In this document: one piece after another, positions 34,245 through 43,191 of the stretch
How the letters are laid out: each line of letters begins with the position of its first letter
How positions within the stretch are numbered: the first letter of the stretch is position 1
Origin: GCA-2720975 sp964469565
GTDB taxonomy: Bacteria > Planctomycetota > UBA1135 > GCA-002686595
DNA: 64,000 nt
NCBI GenBank assembly: GCA_964469565.1
Contig: CAYXZD010000003.1
Span: 186,001 to 250,000 of the forward strand
Reading direction: 5' to 3'
Notes under the pieces: generated by a model
Told to the model about the DNA's origin: nothing
Seen by the model: only the letters and a program-made list of their open reading frames with translations
The model's database searches: none
Translations under genes and position numbers: made by a program

Positions 34245-35078
34245 CTAGTCACCCTTGCGGTCATCTTCGAGTGCCCCGCATGCGGCAAGGGTCTCAAGGA
34301 CTTGGTCTTTGAGGGCAGGCCTACAAACCACGAGTTCGTGATTGTGGGGGTCGGGCAGATTGTAGCGGTGTTCATCTCCACGCAGCTTGCAAACGTGCCA
34401 ACCGAGTGCTCGGGCAACCGTCTCGGGTGCACAGGTATCCCATTCTTTCAGACCAATCTTGTGCACGTAAACATCGGCTTCGGCAGACAGGAGCATGCAG
34501 ACCTTGTTCCCTACTGATCCCGCGGGAGCGGGTTCGCCGCCGATCTTCTCGATGAAACTCTCTACCCAAGGGGGGGTGTGACTGCGGGAGACAGCCACTC
34601 TTGGAGTTTGCGGGCAGGGCGAGTCTCCACTGAGCAAGGTGCCTTGACCATCGACGCCGTGGCGTTCCTGGCCGGCAACGGTCACTCCCCAGAGCACTTT
34701 TCCCTGAGCAGGCAGTGCGACGGCGGCAAGGGCACACTGTCCGCCCACGGTCAAGGCCACGTGCACAGCCCAATCGGGGCGTAGCTGGCTGTACTCGCGA
34801 GTGCCGTCGAGAGGGTCGACGATCCAAGCACGATCGTGTGAGAGACGCGCGGGTGAGTCGGCTGTTTCTTCGGACAGGATGCCGTCCTCGGGGTAGCGGC
34901 CGAGAATCAGGCCTTGCAAGTACCCGTCGCAGGCTTGGTCCCCTACGTCGGCAAGCATCTTGCCCTCCCAGCGATCCATGGCGCGCAGTCCCATGGCTCG
35001 TTCTCCAGCAGCGGCGGCGGCGGCTCGTGCAAAAGCGAGGTCGCGTTCAATCTCAGCGGGGGTGATGGCTTGAGTCAT
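34245..35078 (-). CDS. cysQ: Inositol-monophosphatase-family phosphatase, CysQ-like
   Basis: A 277-residue member of the inositol monophosphatase superfamily. Motifs are GILSEETADS (metal Glu), AWIVDPLDGTREYSQ (the WIVDPLDGT motif) and LKEWDTCAPETVARALG (the WD/D C-terminal motif). The start is the ATG complementing 35076-35078, which removes an unlikely upstream extension. The family includes CysQ, which removes the 3'-phosphate of PAP, the by-product of PAPS-dependent sulfotransfer. It is about 10 kb from sat and cysC, so a PAP role would complete the pathway here. Substrate not certain; the family also contains IMPase. Confidence 0.78.
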   Translation of the reverse strand: MTQAITPAEIERDLAFARAAAAAAGERAMGLRAMDRWEGKMLADVGDQACDGYLQGLILGRYPEDGILSEETADSPARLSHDRAWIVDPLDGTREYSQLRPDWAVHVALTVGGQCALAAVALPAQGKVLWGVTVAGQERHGVDGQGTLLSGDSPCPQTPRVAVSRSHTPPWVESFIEKIGGEPAPAGSVGNKVCMLLSAEADVYVHKIGLKEWDTCAPETVARALGWHVCKLRGDEHRYNLPDPHNHELVVCRPALKDQVLETLAACGALEDDRKGD

Positions 35079-35151
35079 GGTGTCATTCTCTACACAAGGA
35101 CTGCCCTTGCACAACCCATGCCAGCCACAAGATCCCTGCGAGGGGATTCTG

Positions 35152-37008
35152 TCAGGGCAATCGGGGTGCGTTGCGCCGATTGCGGGCGATTTGAAGAGCA
35201 CGCCTTGCCTCGGGTTCCCAAATCGGGCTAGGGCCCGCGAGTTGGAGGGCACGGTTGATGCTGGCAATGGACTCATCGAGACGAAGTTGGCGCAGCAAGG
35301 CGACGCCAAGATTGAAGTGGGCTTCGGCCCATTCGGGCCGGGTGCTGAGGGCGGCCCTGTACAATCCCTCGGCGGAGCGAGTTGTCGTCAATCGTTCGGC
35401 GTCATCGGCCCCTGCCATGGGTCCGATGAGCAGGGCTGCGAGGTGAAATGCAGCATCGGGGTGAGCGGGTTGCGTGCGCAGAACTCTGCGAAACTCCTGG
35501 GCAGCATTCTCGGGTTGCGAAGCTGCAGCGAACGCAAGGCCCAGTGTTGTGCGGGTAGACAAGTTGTCTCGCTGGCTGAGACTCGCCTGCAACAATCGGA
35601 TGGCCCCGACAGGAGCACCCTTCTCGATGAGCTCCATGGCAGAGCGTCGGGCCTGCATGTCCAGGCCAGCCTGCTTGTCGATGGCGAGCGAGGAGTTCCG
35701 AATGAGCGGACCTAGCCCCACTCCTATGAACAGGACCATCCCAAAGATCATGCGTCCCTTTCCAATTGCCAGCTGTCCGGCGAGGCCAGAGAGGGTGATA
35801 CCGGCGAGGGTGGCGGCGAGTGGGAGGATGGGTGCGCGGTATCGGCCCGCCATGAAAAACAAGACAAGCACACCTGCGTAGAGCCACAAAGACGCAGCGA
35901 GAGCGCGGCTGCGTGGGTTCGCGAGGGGTGCAAGCAATGCAAGGATCAGCAGCCACGAGGAGAGGACGGGCCAGCGGAGGAGAGCCTGCGATTGGGCCGT
36001 CGCATGAAAGCCCGGTGCCAACTGGGGGATCTCGTCAGGATGGAAGAACAGGAGTGCCTTGCGGCCGAAGAGGGCGAGGCTATCCAAAGGATGAGCGGCC
36101 ATGTGGTCGAGGGCCTGGCGTCTCCACCATGAAGAGGCTTCGCTGTGGCTTAGTTCCGCACCGCTGTGGATCTGGGCCAGATTCCGGCCGACGGGGTCGC
36201 TGGCTAGGTCGTACTCCGGCGGCGCATCAAAGGTGCCAGGGGCATCGGCGTGGTTGCCGACCCAAAAATTGAAACCGCCACCCGCCGAAAGGAGTATCGG
36301 CTCGCCCGAGGTGATGAGGTTGTGGGCTGTAAAGGGGAGGACTGCAAGGCTCAGGCCGGCGAGCAATCGTGTGATTGCCGGACGTCCGTGGGAGCGCCAA
36401 GCTTGGGCGAACAGGACGAGGGCGAGGGGTAGGGCTATGGGGCGTAGGGCCGCTGCGATGCCCAGGCTCCACCCGGCAAAAAACCATGTGCGAGCAAGGG
36501 CGGGGTGTTCGGGATCGCGCTGCCCCCCGAGTTGGGCGAGCCGCAGGGCGCACATGAGCATGAAAGCCTGCGGTCCAGCGAGGAGCACCTCGGTTTCGTA
36601 ATAAATGGTCGGACCGTGGAGAGCGACGAGGAGTCCCGCAATCCAACCGGCTCGATTCCCGCCAAGGGGGGCAGCCATGCGAGCGGCGAGCAGTGCGGTG
36701 GCTGAGCCGAGCACCGATTGGGCTAGGCGCAGGACCAAGATGGAATGGCCGGAGGAGAGCCACCCTTCCATGGCCAGGAAGGGAGCCATGAGGTAGGGGT
36801 AGAGCGGAGAGAGGAGATAGGGCTCGTTGCCCTCGGGAAACGCCGCCCCAAGGCCCCGTGCGGTTTGGGCCATGCGCTCGGCATCAAGGTAGAGTTCGCC
36901 GTTCCCCGCCCCGTGCCAAAGGAGCGTGTGGGCAATGCGCAAAAGGAGGGCGACGGCCAGGAGCACCAGGCCGTGTTTGCGTGGGAATTGTGCGGTGGCC
37001 GGCTTCAA
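35152..37008 (-). CDS. Membrane glycosyltransferase-like protein with TPR tail
   Basis: A 618-residue protein. The N-terminal about 420 residues contain around ten hydrophobic helices, beginning LVLLAVALLLRIAHTLLWHG, with the GELYLDAERMAQTARGLGAAFPEGNEPYLLSPLYPY segment resembling GT-C/ArnT/PMT (GT39)-like enzymes. The C-terminal about 200 residues are TPR-like (LGLAFAAASQPENAAQEFRRVLRTQP and later AHFNLGVALLRQLRLDESIASINRALQLAG). These enzymes transfer sugars from lipid-linked donors; acceptor and donor are unknown. It lies 73 bp before cysQ on the same strand, so the two could be co-transcribed. Confidence 0.72.
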   Translation of the reverse strand: MKPATAQFPRKHGLVLLAVALLLRIAHTLLWHGAGNGELYLDAERMAQTARGLGAAFPEGNEPYLLSPLYPYLMAPFLAMEGWLSSGHSILVLRLAQSVLGSATALLAARMAAPLGGNRAGWIAGLLVALHGPTIYYETEVLLAGPQAFMLMCALRLAQLGGQRDPEHPALARTWFFAGWSLGIAAALRPIALPLALVLFAQAWRSHGRPAITRLLAGLSLAVLPFTAHNLITSGEPILLSAGGGFNFWVGNHADAPGTFDAPPEYDLASDPVGRNLAQIHSGAELSHSEASSWWRRQALDHMAAHPLDSLALFGRKALLFFHPDEIPQLAPGFHATAQSQALLRWPVLSSWLLILALLAPLANPRSRALAASLWLYAGVLVLFFMAGRYRAPILPLAATLAGITLSGLAGQLAIGKGRMIFGMVLFIGVGLGPLIRNSSLAIDKQAGLDMQARRSAMELIEKGAPVGAIRLLQASLSQRDNLSTRTTLGLAFAAASQPENAAQEFRRVLRTQPAHPDAAFHLAALLIGPMAGADDAERLTTTRSAEGLYRAALSTRPEWAEAHFNLGVALLRQLRLDESIASINRALQLAGPSPIWEPEARRALQIARNRRNAPRLP

Positions 37009-37161
37009 CGGTGGCCAATCTAGCGCACGGGTTCCCAGGTTGAGTCGCGGGATGGGGACATTGCCTGTGTTCGAACTATCAAGGGGGTGCAGGGGGCAAT
37101 TCTGGGCCTAGGGCGTGCCCGCTTGGCGGCTAGCTGAAAAAACACAGCTAGGGTGTCTCTC

Positions 37162-37704
37162 CTAGGGCTTCTCGACCGCGCCGGTCCAGCCCATAAAGCC
37201 GCCTGTGAGGTTGTGGAGTCGCTCGTAACCCATGTGGGAGAGTTCTTCACAGACACCGAGTGAGCGACCCCCTCCTGCGCAATACACGAGTACGGATTGG
37301 CTCGATTTGGGAATCTCCTGGCATCGTTCGGCGATTTCGTCCACCGGAATACACAGAGCGCCGGGAATCTTGCCCTCCGCCACCTCATCAGGGGAGCGCA
37401 CGTCCACCAAGATGAAGTTGGGGTCCCCGGCGATCATCTGTTGGGCCTCGGCATCGTTCACCTCACGCCACAGTAGGCCCTCACGGACCATCTCAGGGGT
37501 GAGCTTCTCATCTGAGACGAGCCGAATCATGAATTGTTGGACGATAAAGAGCTCTCGGCGCAGGGCTTCGGCCACGTTTCGAGCCTGTCGCCGGGTGTCG
37601 GCGCGGGCATCTTCAATACCTTTGAGGGCCAACTGGGCCTGCTTGCGCGCACTGAGGGCAAGCAGGCAGGCAACAACGAGACCGCTAGTGAGGATGTAAT
37701 CCAT
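37162..37704 (-). CDS. Membrane-anchored rhodanese protein
   Basis: A 180-residue protein with an N-terminal hydrophobic segment (YILTSGLVVACLLALSA, residues 3-19), then a helical region (about 20-80) and a rhodanese domain (about 85-178). The domain has FILVDVRSPDEVAEGKIPGALCIPVDE and the active-site loop VYCAGGGRSLGV, with catalytic Cys in YCAGGGRS (near residue 141). Rhodanese loops carry persulfide sulfur or recognise sulfur compounds. The membrane anchor places it at the cytoplasmic face or periplasm. The neighbouring korAB genes are divergent. Confidence 0.88.
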   Translation of the reverse strand: MDYILTSGLVVACLLALSARKQAQLALKGIEDARADTRRQARNVAEALRRELFIVQQFMIRLVSDEKLTPEMVREGLLWREVNDAEAQQMIAGDPNFILVDVRSPDEVAEGKIPGALCIPVDEIAERCQEIPKSSQSVLVYCAGGGRSLGVCEELSHMGYERLHNLTGGFMGWTGAVEKP

Positions 37705-37986
37705 AGGATCATCCTACCACTCCGCCGGGCCCAAAGGCGTACTCTCCCGTGACAGAGAGTTGGGTTCCCACCGCAGGTCAAAGCCCTGAGTTCAAAGATC
37801 AGTCCATGAATGTGGGGAAGAGGGCTGTAGGCCCTACCGTCTGGGCCTCCCATGCCTATACTGAGTCCGCAAAAAACACCCTGAACGCAGGCTTTGCGGA
37901 GGTCTTTCCGACTCAGGACGGACCCACCTGCTAGGTGCTCCAACCTAGCCAGCTGCCCTTTCCAACACACCCCGGAGCGGTCGTCG
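37705..37986. promoter_or_regulatory. Promoter region of korAB (tentative)
   Basis: This 282-bp gap between divergent genes contains an ACTCTC/GAGAGT dyad (37741-37760) and a TATACT box (37857-37862) that could be a -10 element for korAB. No -35 was clear. A GGAG motif (37975-37978) precedes the korA ATG. Confidence 0.25.
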
Positions 37987-39861
37987 ATGACCGCCTTCGA
38001 CCCCATGACAATCACCCAAGAGCCCGGATCCGAGCTGCCACTACAGCAGCTGGACAACGTGGTTATCCGCTTCGCTGGAGACTCCGGCGATGGCATGCAG
38101 ATTACCGGCAACCAGTTCACCTTGACGAGCGCCATGGTGGGCAACGACCTCGCGACCCTGCCGGACTTCCCAGCGGAAATCCGTGCTCCAGTTGGAACAC
38201 GCCCAGGCGTGTCGGGATTCCAACTGCAGTTTAGTGCCAGTGATATTCACACTCCTGGGGATGGTCCCGATGTGTTGGTGGCCATGAACCCTGCGGCATT
38301 GGCCGTGAATATCTCCAGCCTCAAGCCGGGTGGAATCGTCGTTGTGAACACGGGTGCATTCAAGGCGTCCGATTTGAAGAAGGCGAAGTTGGACACCAAC
38401 CCGCTGGAAGACGGATCCCTTGAGGGCTTCCGTGTGATTCCTGTGGACATCAACGAGCGCGTCCTTGATGCCTTGGCTGAGACCGAGCTAAGCAAGAAGG
38501 ACAAAGAGCGTTGTAAGAACTTCTACACCCTCGGCCTGATGTATTGGGTCTACTCGCGGCCACTTGAACCTACGATGGACTGGCTTGGCGAAAAGTTCGC
38601 CAAGAAACCCGAGTTGGCAGAGGCCAATAAGATGGCCCTGCAGGCTGGCTTCAATGCTGGCGACATTCACGAGCTGTTCCAGGGCCGGTATGAGGTTCCC
38701 AAGACGGACGAATTGCCTGCGGGTACGTATCGCAATATCAATGGGAACCAGGCAATCGCCCTGGGGCTCGTTGCGGGCGCCCAGCTTGCGGAACTCACTC
38801 CAGTCTTGGGCTCATACCCCATTACACCGGCGACGACCATTCTCGAAGAGCTCGCCGCGCTCAAGCGATTCGGGGTGGTCACCATGCAACTTGAAGACGA
38901 GATCGCTGCCATTTGTGCTGCCATCGGGGCGTCCTTTGCAGGAAGTCTTGGGATCACAACTACCTCAGGTCCCGGCATGGCCCTGAAAGGCGAGGCTATG
39001 GGCCTGGCCATCTCCGCTGAGCTTCCTCTCGTCATCGTGGACATCCAGCGTGCGGGCCCGTCTACGGGCATGCCCACCAAGGTGGAACAGTCCGACCTCT
39101 TGCAGTCGATCGTTGGCCGCAATGGCGATGCACCCATGCCCGTGTTGGCGGCCAGCACGCCCTCCGATGCGCTTGATGTGACCGTGGAGGCTTGCCGCAT
39201 CGCGGTTGAGTTTATGACTCCAGTGATTCTGCTCTCGGACAATTTCATCGCCAACGGTACCGAGCCTTGGAAGCTCCCCGAGCTAGACAGTCTGAAGTCG
39301 TTCCCAGTCGAATTCACGACGGATCCTGAGGGGCACCACACCTACAAGCGCGATGAAAAAGGGTCGCGACCATGGGTGAAGCCCGGCACCCCCGGCATGG
39401 CCTTCCGTGTGGGCGGTCTGGAAAAAGATCTCGATGGAAACATCAGCTACGACCCAGACAACCACCAGGCAATGACCGACCAACGCCACCAAAAAGTTCA
39501 AAACGTGGCCGATACCTATCCGGCAACCGAGGTCCTCGGCGAGCAGTCGGGCGATGTACTTGTGCTCGGGTGGGGATCAAGCAAAGGAATCATCACCCAG
39601 GCCGTGAGTGACATCAATTCCTCCGGTCGTCAGGTCAGTCAGGTGCACTTGCGTTATGTCTGGCCCCTTCCCAATGATCTAGACGAGATTCTGACGCGCT
39701 TCAAGGCGATTCTCGTGCCCGAAATGAACATGGGACAGATGACACGCATTCTGCGCAGTGAGATGCCACACCACAATTTCGTTCCCTACACCAAAGTGAC
39801 GGGACAACCCTTCCTCGTCTCCGAGCTCTCCAACAAGATCGTCACCATTCTCGACAACTGA
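37987..39861 (+). CDS. korA: 2-oxoacid:ferredoxin oxidoreductase, alpha (gamma-alpha fused)
   Basis: A 624-residue subunit, probably of 2-oxoglutarate:ferredoxin oxidoreductase. Residues about 20-220 are the gamma (ketoacid oxidoreductase) domain, starting VVIRFAGDSGDGMQITGNQFTLTSAMVG, fused to the alpha domain (about 240-620), with GLVAGAQLAELTPVLGSYPITPATTILEELAAL and GMPTKVEQSDLLQSIVGRNGDAPMPV. The enzyme decarboxylates the 2-oxoacid and passes electrons to ferredoxin, a step in the (possibly reductive) TCA cycle. The gamma-alpha fusion is the usual KorA arrangement. One base separates its stop from korB. Substrate assignment (2-oxoglutarate) rests on the two-gene architecture. Confidence 0.92.
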   Translation: MTAFDPMTITQEPGSELPLQQLDNVVIRFAGDSGDGMQITGNQFTLTSAMVGNDLATLPDFPAEIRAPVGTRPGVSGFQLQFSASDIHTPGDGPDVLVAMNPAALAVNISSLKPGGIVVVNTGAFKASDLKKAKLDTNPLEDGSLEGFRVIPVDINERVLDALAETELSKKDKERCKNFYTLGLMYWVYSRPLEPTMDWLGEKFAKKPELAEANKMALQAGFNAGDIHELFQGRYEVPKTDELPAGTYRNINGNQAIALGLVAGAQLAELTPVLGSYPITPATTILEELAALKRFGVVTMQLEDEIAAICAAIGASFAGSLGITTTSGPGMALKGEAMGLAISAELPLVIVDIQRAGPSTGMPTKVEQSDLLQSIVGRNGDAPMPVLAASTPSDALDVTVEACRIAVEFMTPVILLSDNFIANGTEPWKLPELDSLKSFPVEFTTDPEGHHTYKRDEKGSRPWVKPGTPGMAFRVGGLEKDLDGNISYDPDNHQAMTDQRHQKVQNVADTYPATEVLGEQSGDVLVLGWGSSKGIITQAVSDINSSGRQVSQVHLRYVWPLPNDLDEILTRFKAILVPEMNMGQMTRILRSEMPHHNFVPYTKVTGQPFLVSELSNKIVTILDN

Positions 39862-39862
39862 C

Positions 39863-40861
39863 ATGTCTACAACAGCAACTCTCAAGAAGAAGGACTTTCA
39901 GTCGGACCAGGAGGTGCGTTGGTGCCCAGGTTGTGGCGACTACGCCATTCTGAGCGCAGTACAAAAGTACCTCGCGGAGGTCGGCGTAGATCCATCACAG
40001 ATTGTGTTTGTCAGCGGCATTGGGTGCTCCAGTCGCTTTCCGTACTACATGAGTAGCTACGGGTTCCACACGATCCACGGTCGTGCCCCAGCATTTGCAA
40101 CCGGCATCAAGACCTCTAACCCTGAGCTCGATGTCTGGATTGTGACCGGGGATGGCGATGCGATGTCCATTGGTGGGAATCACTTCATCCACACCGTGCG
40201 TCGCAACGTCAACTTGAACATCCTCTTGTTCAACAATGAAATCTATGGGCTCACCAAGGGCCAGTATTCGCCAACTTCACCCGCAGGAAAGCGCACCAAG
40301 ACATCTCCCATGGGTTCGGTGGATAGGCCCTTCAATCCGGTCAGCCTGGCCATCGGAGCCAATGCGACCTTTGTGGCCCGCACTCTCGACAGTGACTCCA
40401 AGCACATGGCAGCCACCCTCGCTTCGGCTCACCGACATCAGGGCACGGCTTTTGTTGAGGTCCTGCAGAACTGCGTGATCTTCAACAAGGACTTCTACGC
40501 GGACGATATGGCTAAGTCTGTGCGCGCTGAAAAGACCATCAATCTCGTCCCGGGAGAAAAGATGATCTTTGGAGCCGACAATGAAAAAGGACTGCGCGTA
40601 GATGGTTGGGACATCAGCGTGTGTTCCGCCGAAGAGGCTGACGTCTGGAATGCCAGCACGGAGTCCTCTGCGCCTGCGTTTTTGATGTCGCAAATGGATA
40701 ACAACCCCGACCTGCCTGTTCCCCTCGGCATTTTTCGCCAGGTAGAGGCTCCTACTTATGAGGTGGGCGTTCACTCCCAGCTCAATGAGGCCATTGCCTC
40801 CCAGGGCCCAGGCGATCTCAAAGACCTCATTTGGTCCGGCCAGTGCTGGGAGATTGGGTAG
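39863..40861 (+). CDS. korB: 2-oxoacid:ferredoxin oxidoreductase, beta subunit
   Basis: A 332-residue TPP-binding beta subunit. RWCPGCGDYAILSAVQKYL (about residues 19-37) holds the CPGCG motif, followed by FVSGIGCSSRFPYYMSSYGFHTIHGRAPAFATGIK. The TPP/Mg motif is VTGDGDAMSIGGNHFIHTVRRNVNLNILLFNNEIYGLTKGQ. It lacks the 4Fe-4S insert of pyruvate enzymes, in line with two-subunit KorAB. The start is one base after the korA stop. It forms the active heterotetramer with KorA. Confidence 0.93.
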   Translation: MSTTATLKKKDFQSDQEVRWCPGCGDYAILSAVQKYLAEVGVDPSQIVFVSGIGCSSRFPYYMSSYGFHTIHGRAPAFATGIKTSNPELDVWIVTGDGDAMSIGGNHFIHTVRRNVNLNILLFNNEIYGLTKGQYSPTSPAGKRTKTSPMGSVDRPFNPVSLAIGANATFVARTLDSDSKHMAATLASAHRHQGTAFVEVLQNCVIFNKDFYADDMAKSVRAEKTINLVPGEKMIFGADNEKGLRVDGWDISVCSAEEADVWNASTESSAPAFLMSQMDNNPDLPVPLGIFRQVEAPTYEVGVHSQLNEAIASQGPGDLKDLIWSGQCWEIG

Positions 40862-41156
40862 GGCCGCGAACCGTCCGGCCATGACCGCTAGGAGCTCCAC
40901 GGCATCGCTCTGGTAAGAACAGGGCCCCAGCGCATCCCGGGTAAAGGGAAGATTGCGGGGCTGTAATGGGCATCCATCCTGGGGCTGATGCCTCTCGTTC
41001 CCGAAATTGGAGTGCGGCAGTCTTGGTCTACAGATGGACGGGCACTGCAGGGGTTATGGCGAAAACACAGGAGGGGGGAGTCCAGAGGCTGGCTTCCCTC
41101 TTCTCTTCGGAATTTGAAGAGACTCCAAACCTCGCGTGGCATGGCCATCCAGTTGA
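40862..41156. other. Gene-free stretch before sulfatase remnant
   Basis: About 295 bp after korB. Several frames are open but none has a recognisable protein. It probably includes the decayed upstream part of the remnant that starts at 41157. Confidence 0.4.
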
Positions 41157-41408
41157 GTTTCACTTGCTCCCCCAGCCCAAGAGGTGGATGTTCCATCACT
41201 CTACAGCTACGACCCGATTGCAGACCCACAAGATCGGCGTGACCTGACCGGATTAGGTGGTACGCCCCTTCCGGTTGAACTGCACACATTTGTCAGGCGG
41301 TCCTGCACGCCCCTCTTTGAGAAAGAAAAGGTCGACGTGATGAGCCGCACAGGATTGGAGGCCCAGCTCAAGGCATTGGGTTATGTCACAGGGGGAGAGG
41401 ACGAATGA
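41157..41408 (+). pseudogene. C-terminal remnant of a sulfatase-like gene
   Basis: The frame open from 41157 to 41408 reads SLYSYDPIADPQDRRDLTG and ends LEAQLKALGYVTGGEDE. The first phrase matches the closing ELYDLExDPxExxNL segment of sulfatase-superfamily proteins, and the last matches the LxxLGY tail of the full-length protein at 25458. Only about 320 bp separate it from korB, too short for the catalytic domain, and the frame is closed upstream by a stop at 41154. It is therefore a truncated or decayed gene rather than an intact one. A rearrangement or assembly join could also explain it. Confidence 0.5.
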
Positions 41409-41529
41409 TGCTAGTTGTGCATTAGACATTCTCGGGAAGCCTGGGATCCCACATGACCTTGCTGTAGGCTGGTGTGTCGATGAAATACGAACCCAACTCG
41501 GATGGGAAGTCACAGGGGGCACAGGGCTG

Positions 41530-43188
41530 ATGATGTCCTCGCGACCCATGGCGGGGGTCTTGTTGCCCCTTGTCCTGTTCTTGTTCGTTGGCTTTACCGG
41601 GCTAGATTTTGGGGGGCATTGGGATGAGCATCAGTCCTTCCTTAGGCCCATGCGGAAGGCCGTCGAGCAGGACAGCATTCTGCCGGGCCGGTACAACTAT
41701 CCATCGCTTGGGTTTGCACTCACCATGGCGGCGTTGCTCCCAGAGAGGATTCGTGGTGAGGATTATCGAGAATCCGTCTTGGCCCTGTTGCCGCCTGCAG
41801 CCAAGGACCAAGCAAAGCGGGACTTACAGCGTGAGGGGCCTTCGAAAGCATTTCTTCTCCGTCTGCGTGGGCTCTTCTTGGTTGTGGGTGCTCTCGCGCT
41901 GGTCTGGGTTCACCGATGTGTGCTGGACCGGGGCGGTTCGGGACTAGAGGCTGTATTTGCCTCCTCGCTGCTCGGCCTGTCCTTTGAGGTGGCTTACCAC
42001 TTGCGCTGGGCGGCCCCCGATGGACTTTTGATGCAATGCGCCGCCCTGTGTCTGATGTGTTGTATGCGCAGCGTCAAGGGCGGTGCCGGCTTGCGTTGGT
42101 TGGCGTTGGGCGCGGTGGCGGCGGGCCTAGGTTGCGGTTCCAAGTATCCCGGCGGCTTGCTTCTCGTTCCCGTGGGAGTGGCCTGCTTGTATCACGGTTG
42201 GGCCGGTGGAGGGGGGGTGACCCTGAAGACCGCGCGCTCGGGCGGCTACGTGCTGGTCTGCTTGGTCATCTTTGCCGCAGTCTTTGTGGCCACCACCCCC
42301 GGAATCCTATTGGACTCGGACTTGTTTTGGGCGGACCTAAAGTATGAGCGCCGGCACTACACAGAAGTGGGCCATGGCTTGCACACCATCGCCGCTGGGT
42401 TTGAACACACGCACTTGATCCTGCGTTACCTCGTTTTCCAGGCGTTCTCCTATTCACCGATGGTGTCTGCGCTCTTGATTGGATTGAGCGTTGTTGGGGC
42501 TGTGCACCTGTGCCGCACTCAACCGTGGCAGGCAGGGATTCTGCTGGTGATGCCGGTTCTTTACGTGGGCTATATGTCGAGTGTGATTGTCTTTCTTGTG
42601 CGCAACCTCTTGGTGCTCATGCCTTTCTTGGCGGTGCTTGCAGCCCATGGAATGACAGTCGTTTTCCGTCGAGTGCCCGTTGCGAAGCGTCGGGGGGCCA
42701 TAGCGGGACTTCTGGCTATCCTGTATGGACTCAATGGCACCATGCTTGTGAGTGGAGCTTGGGAAATCCACCAACACGGTCCCGAACTCGCAGATGACCC
42801 AGGCTATGTCCAAGCGCTGCAGGAGCACGCACTGGCTAAGCTCGCACGGGATCTGCGTTCTGTACCGAATGAACGCATCTATGTGACCCCTTCGGTGCAC
42901 GCAGCCCTCCGCAATGGGGACTATTTGCAGGGGCTCGATCACCTGTGTGATGATTGGGATGAGGCTGTTGAGTCGGTCGTGGCTCAGCGCGATGAATTCA
43001 CGGCCAGCACCCCAATGAAGTGGGGCTTCTTCCCAGGGTTCGTGCGGGAGTACGGGCTCCCGACAATCAACTTTGATTACTATCCCACTTGGGAAGCAGG
43101 CCGAGTGCTTTGGATGGATCGGCAGAATCTTGAGGGGCACGGGCTGTCGCTCGTGACCCTAGGGCCGTTGCAACAAGGCAGGAAGTGA
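41530..43188 (+). CDS. Multi-pass GT-C-like glycosyltransferase
   Basis: A 552-residue membrane protein. ATG at 41530 is chosen because the first hydrophobic helix (AGVLLPLVLFLFVGFTGL) follows at once; ATG at 41533 is equivalent. The early loop LDFGGHWDEHQSFLRPM carries Asp/Glu/His of the GT-C first-loop type (DE near residue 31), and NYPSLGFALTMAALL follows. About ten membrane helices extend to about residue 420, then a soluble C-terminal region. The family is dolichyl/polyprenyl-linked sugar transfer (ArnT/PMT/GT39-like). It is followed three bases later by an EEP-family lipoprotein gene. Acceptor unknown. Confidence 0.75.
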   Translation: MMSSRPMAGVLLPLVLFLFVGFTGLDFGGHWDEHQSFLRPMRKAVEQDSILPGRYNYPSLGFALTMAALLPERIRGEDYRESVLALLPPAAKDQAKRDLQREGPSKAFLLRLRGLFLVVGALALVWVHRCVLDRGGSGLEAVFASSLLGLSFEVAYHLRWAAPDGLLMQCAALCLMCCMRSVKGGAGLRWLALGAVAAGLGCGSKYPGGLLLVPVGVACLYHGWAGGGGVTLKTARSGGYVLVCLVIFAAVFVATTPGILLDSDLFWADLKYERRHYTEVGHGLHTIAAGFEHTHLILRYLVFQAFSYSPMVSALLIGLSVVGAVHLCRTQPWQAGILLVMPVLYVGYMSSVIVFLVRNLLVLMPFLAVLAAHGMTVVFRRVPVAKRRGAIAGLLAILYGLNGTMLVSGAWEIHQHGPELADDPGYVQALQEHALAKLARDLRSVPNERIYVTPSVHAALRNGDYLQGLDHLCDDWDEAVESVVAQRDEFTASTPMKWGFFPGFVREYGLPTINFDYYPTWEAGRVLWMDRQNLEGHGLSLVTLGPLQQGRK

Positions 43189-43191
43189 GAC

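Noticed and set aside
38667..39341. A 224-residue minus-strand frame opposite korA
   Set aside because: Ser/Met/Pro-rich antisense composition; korA is clear.
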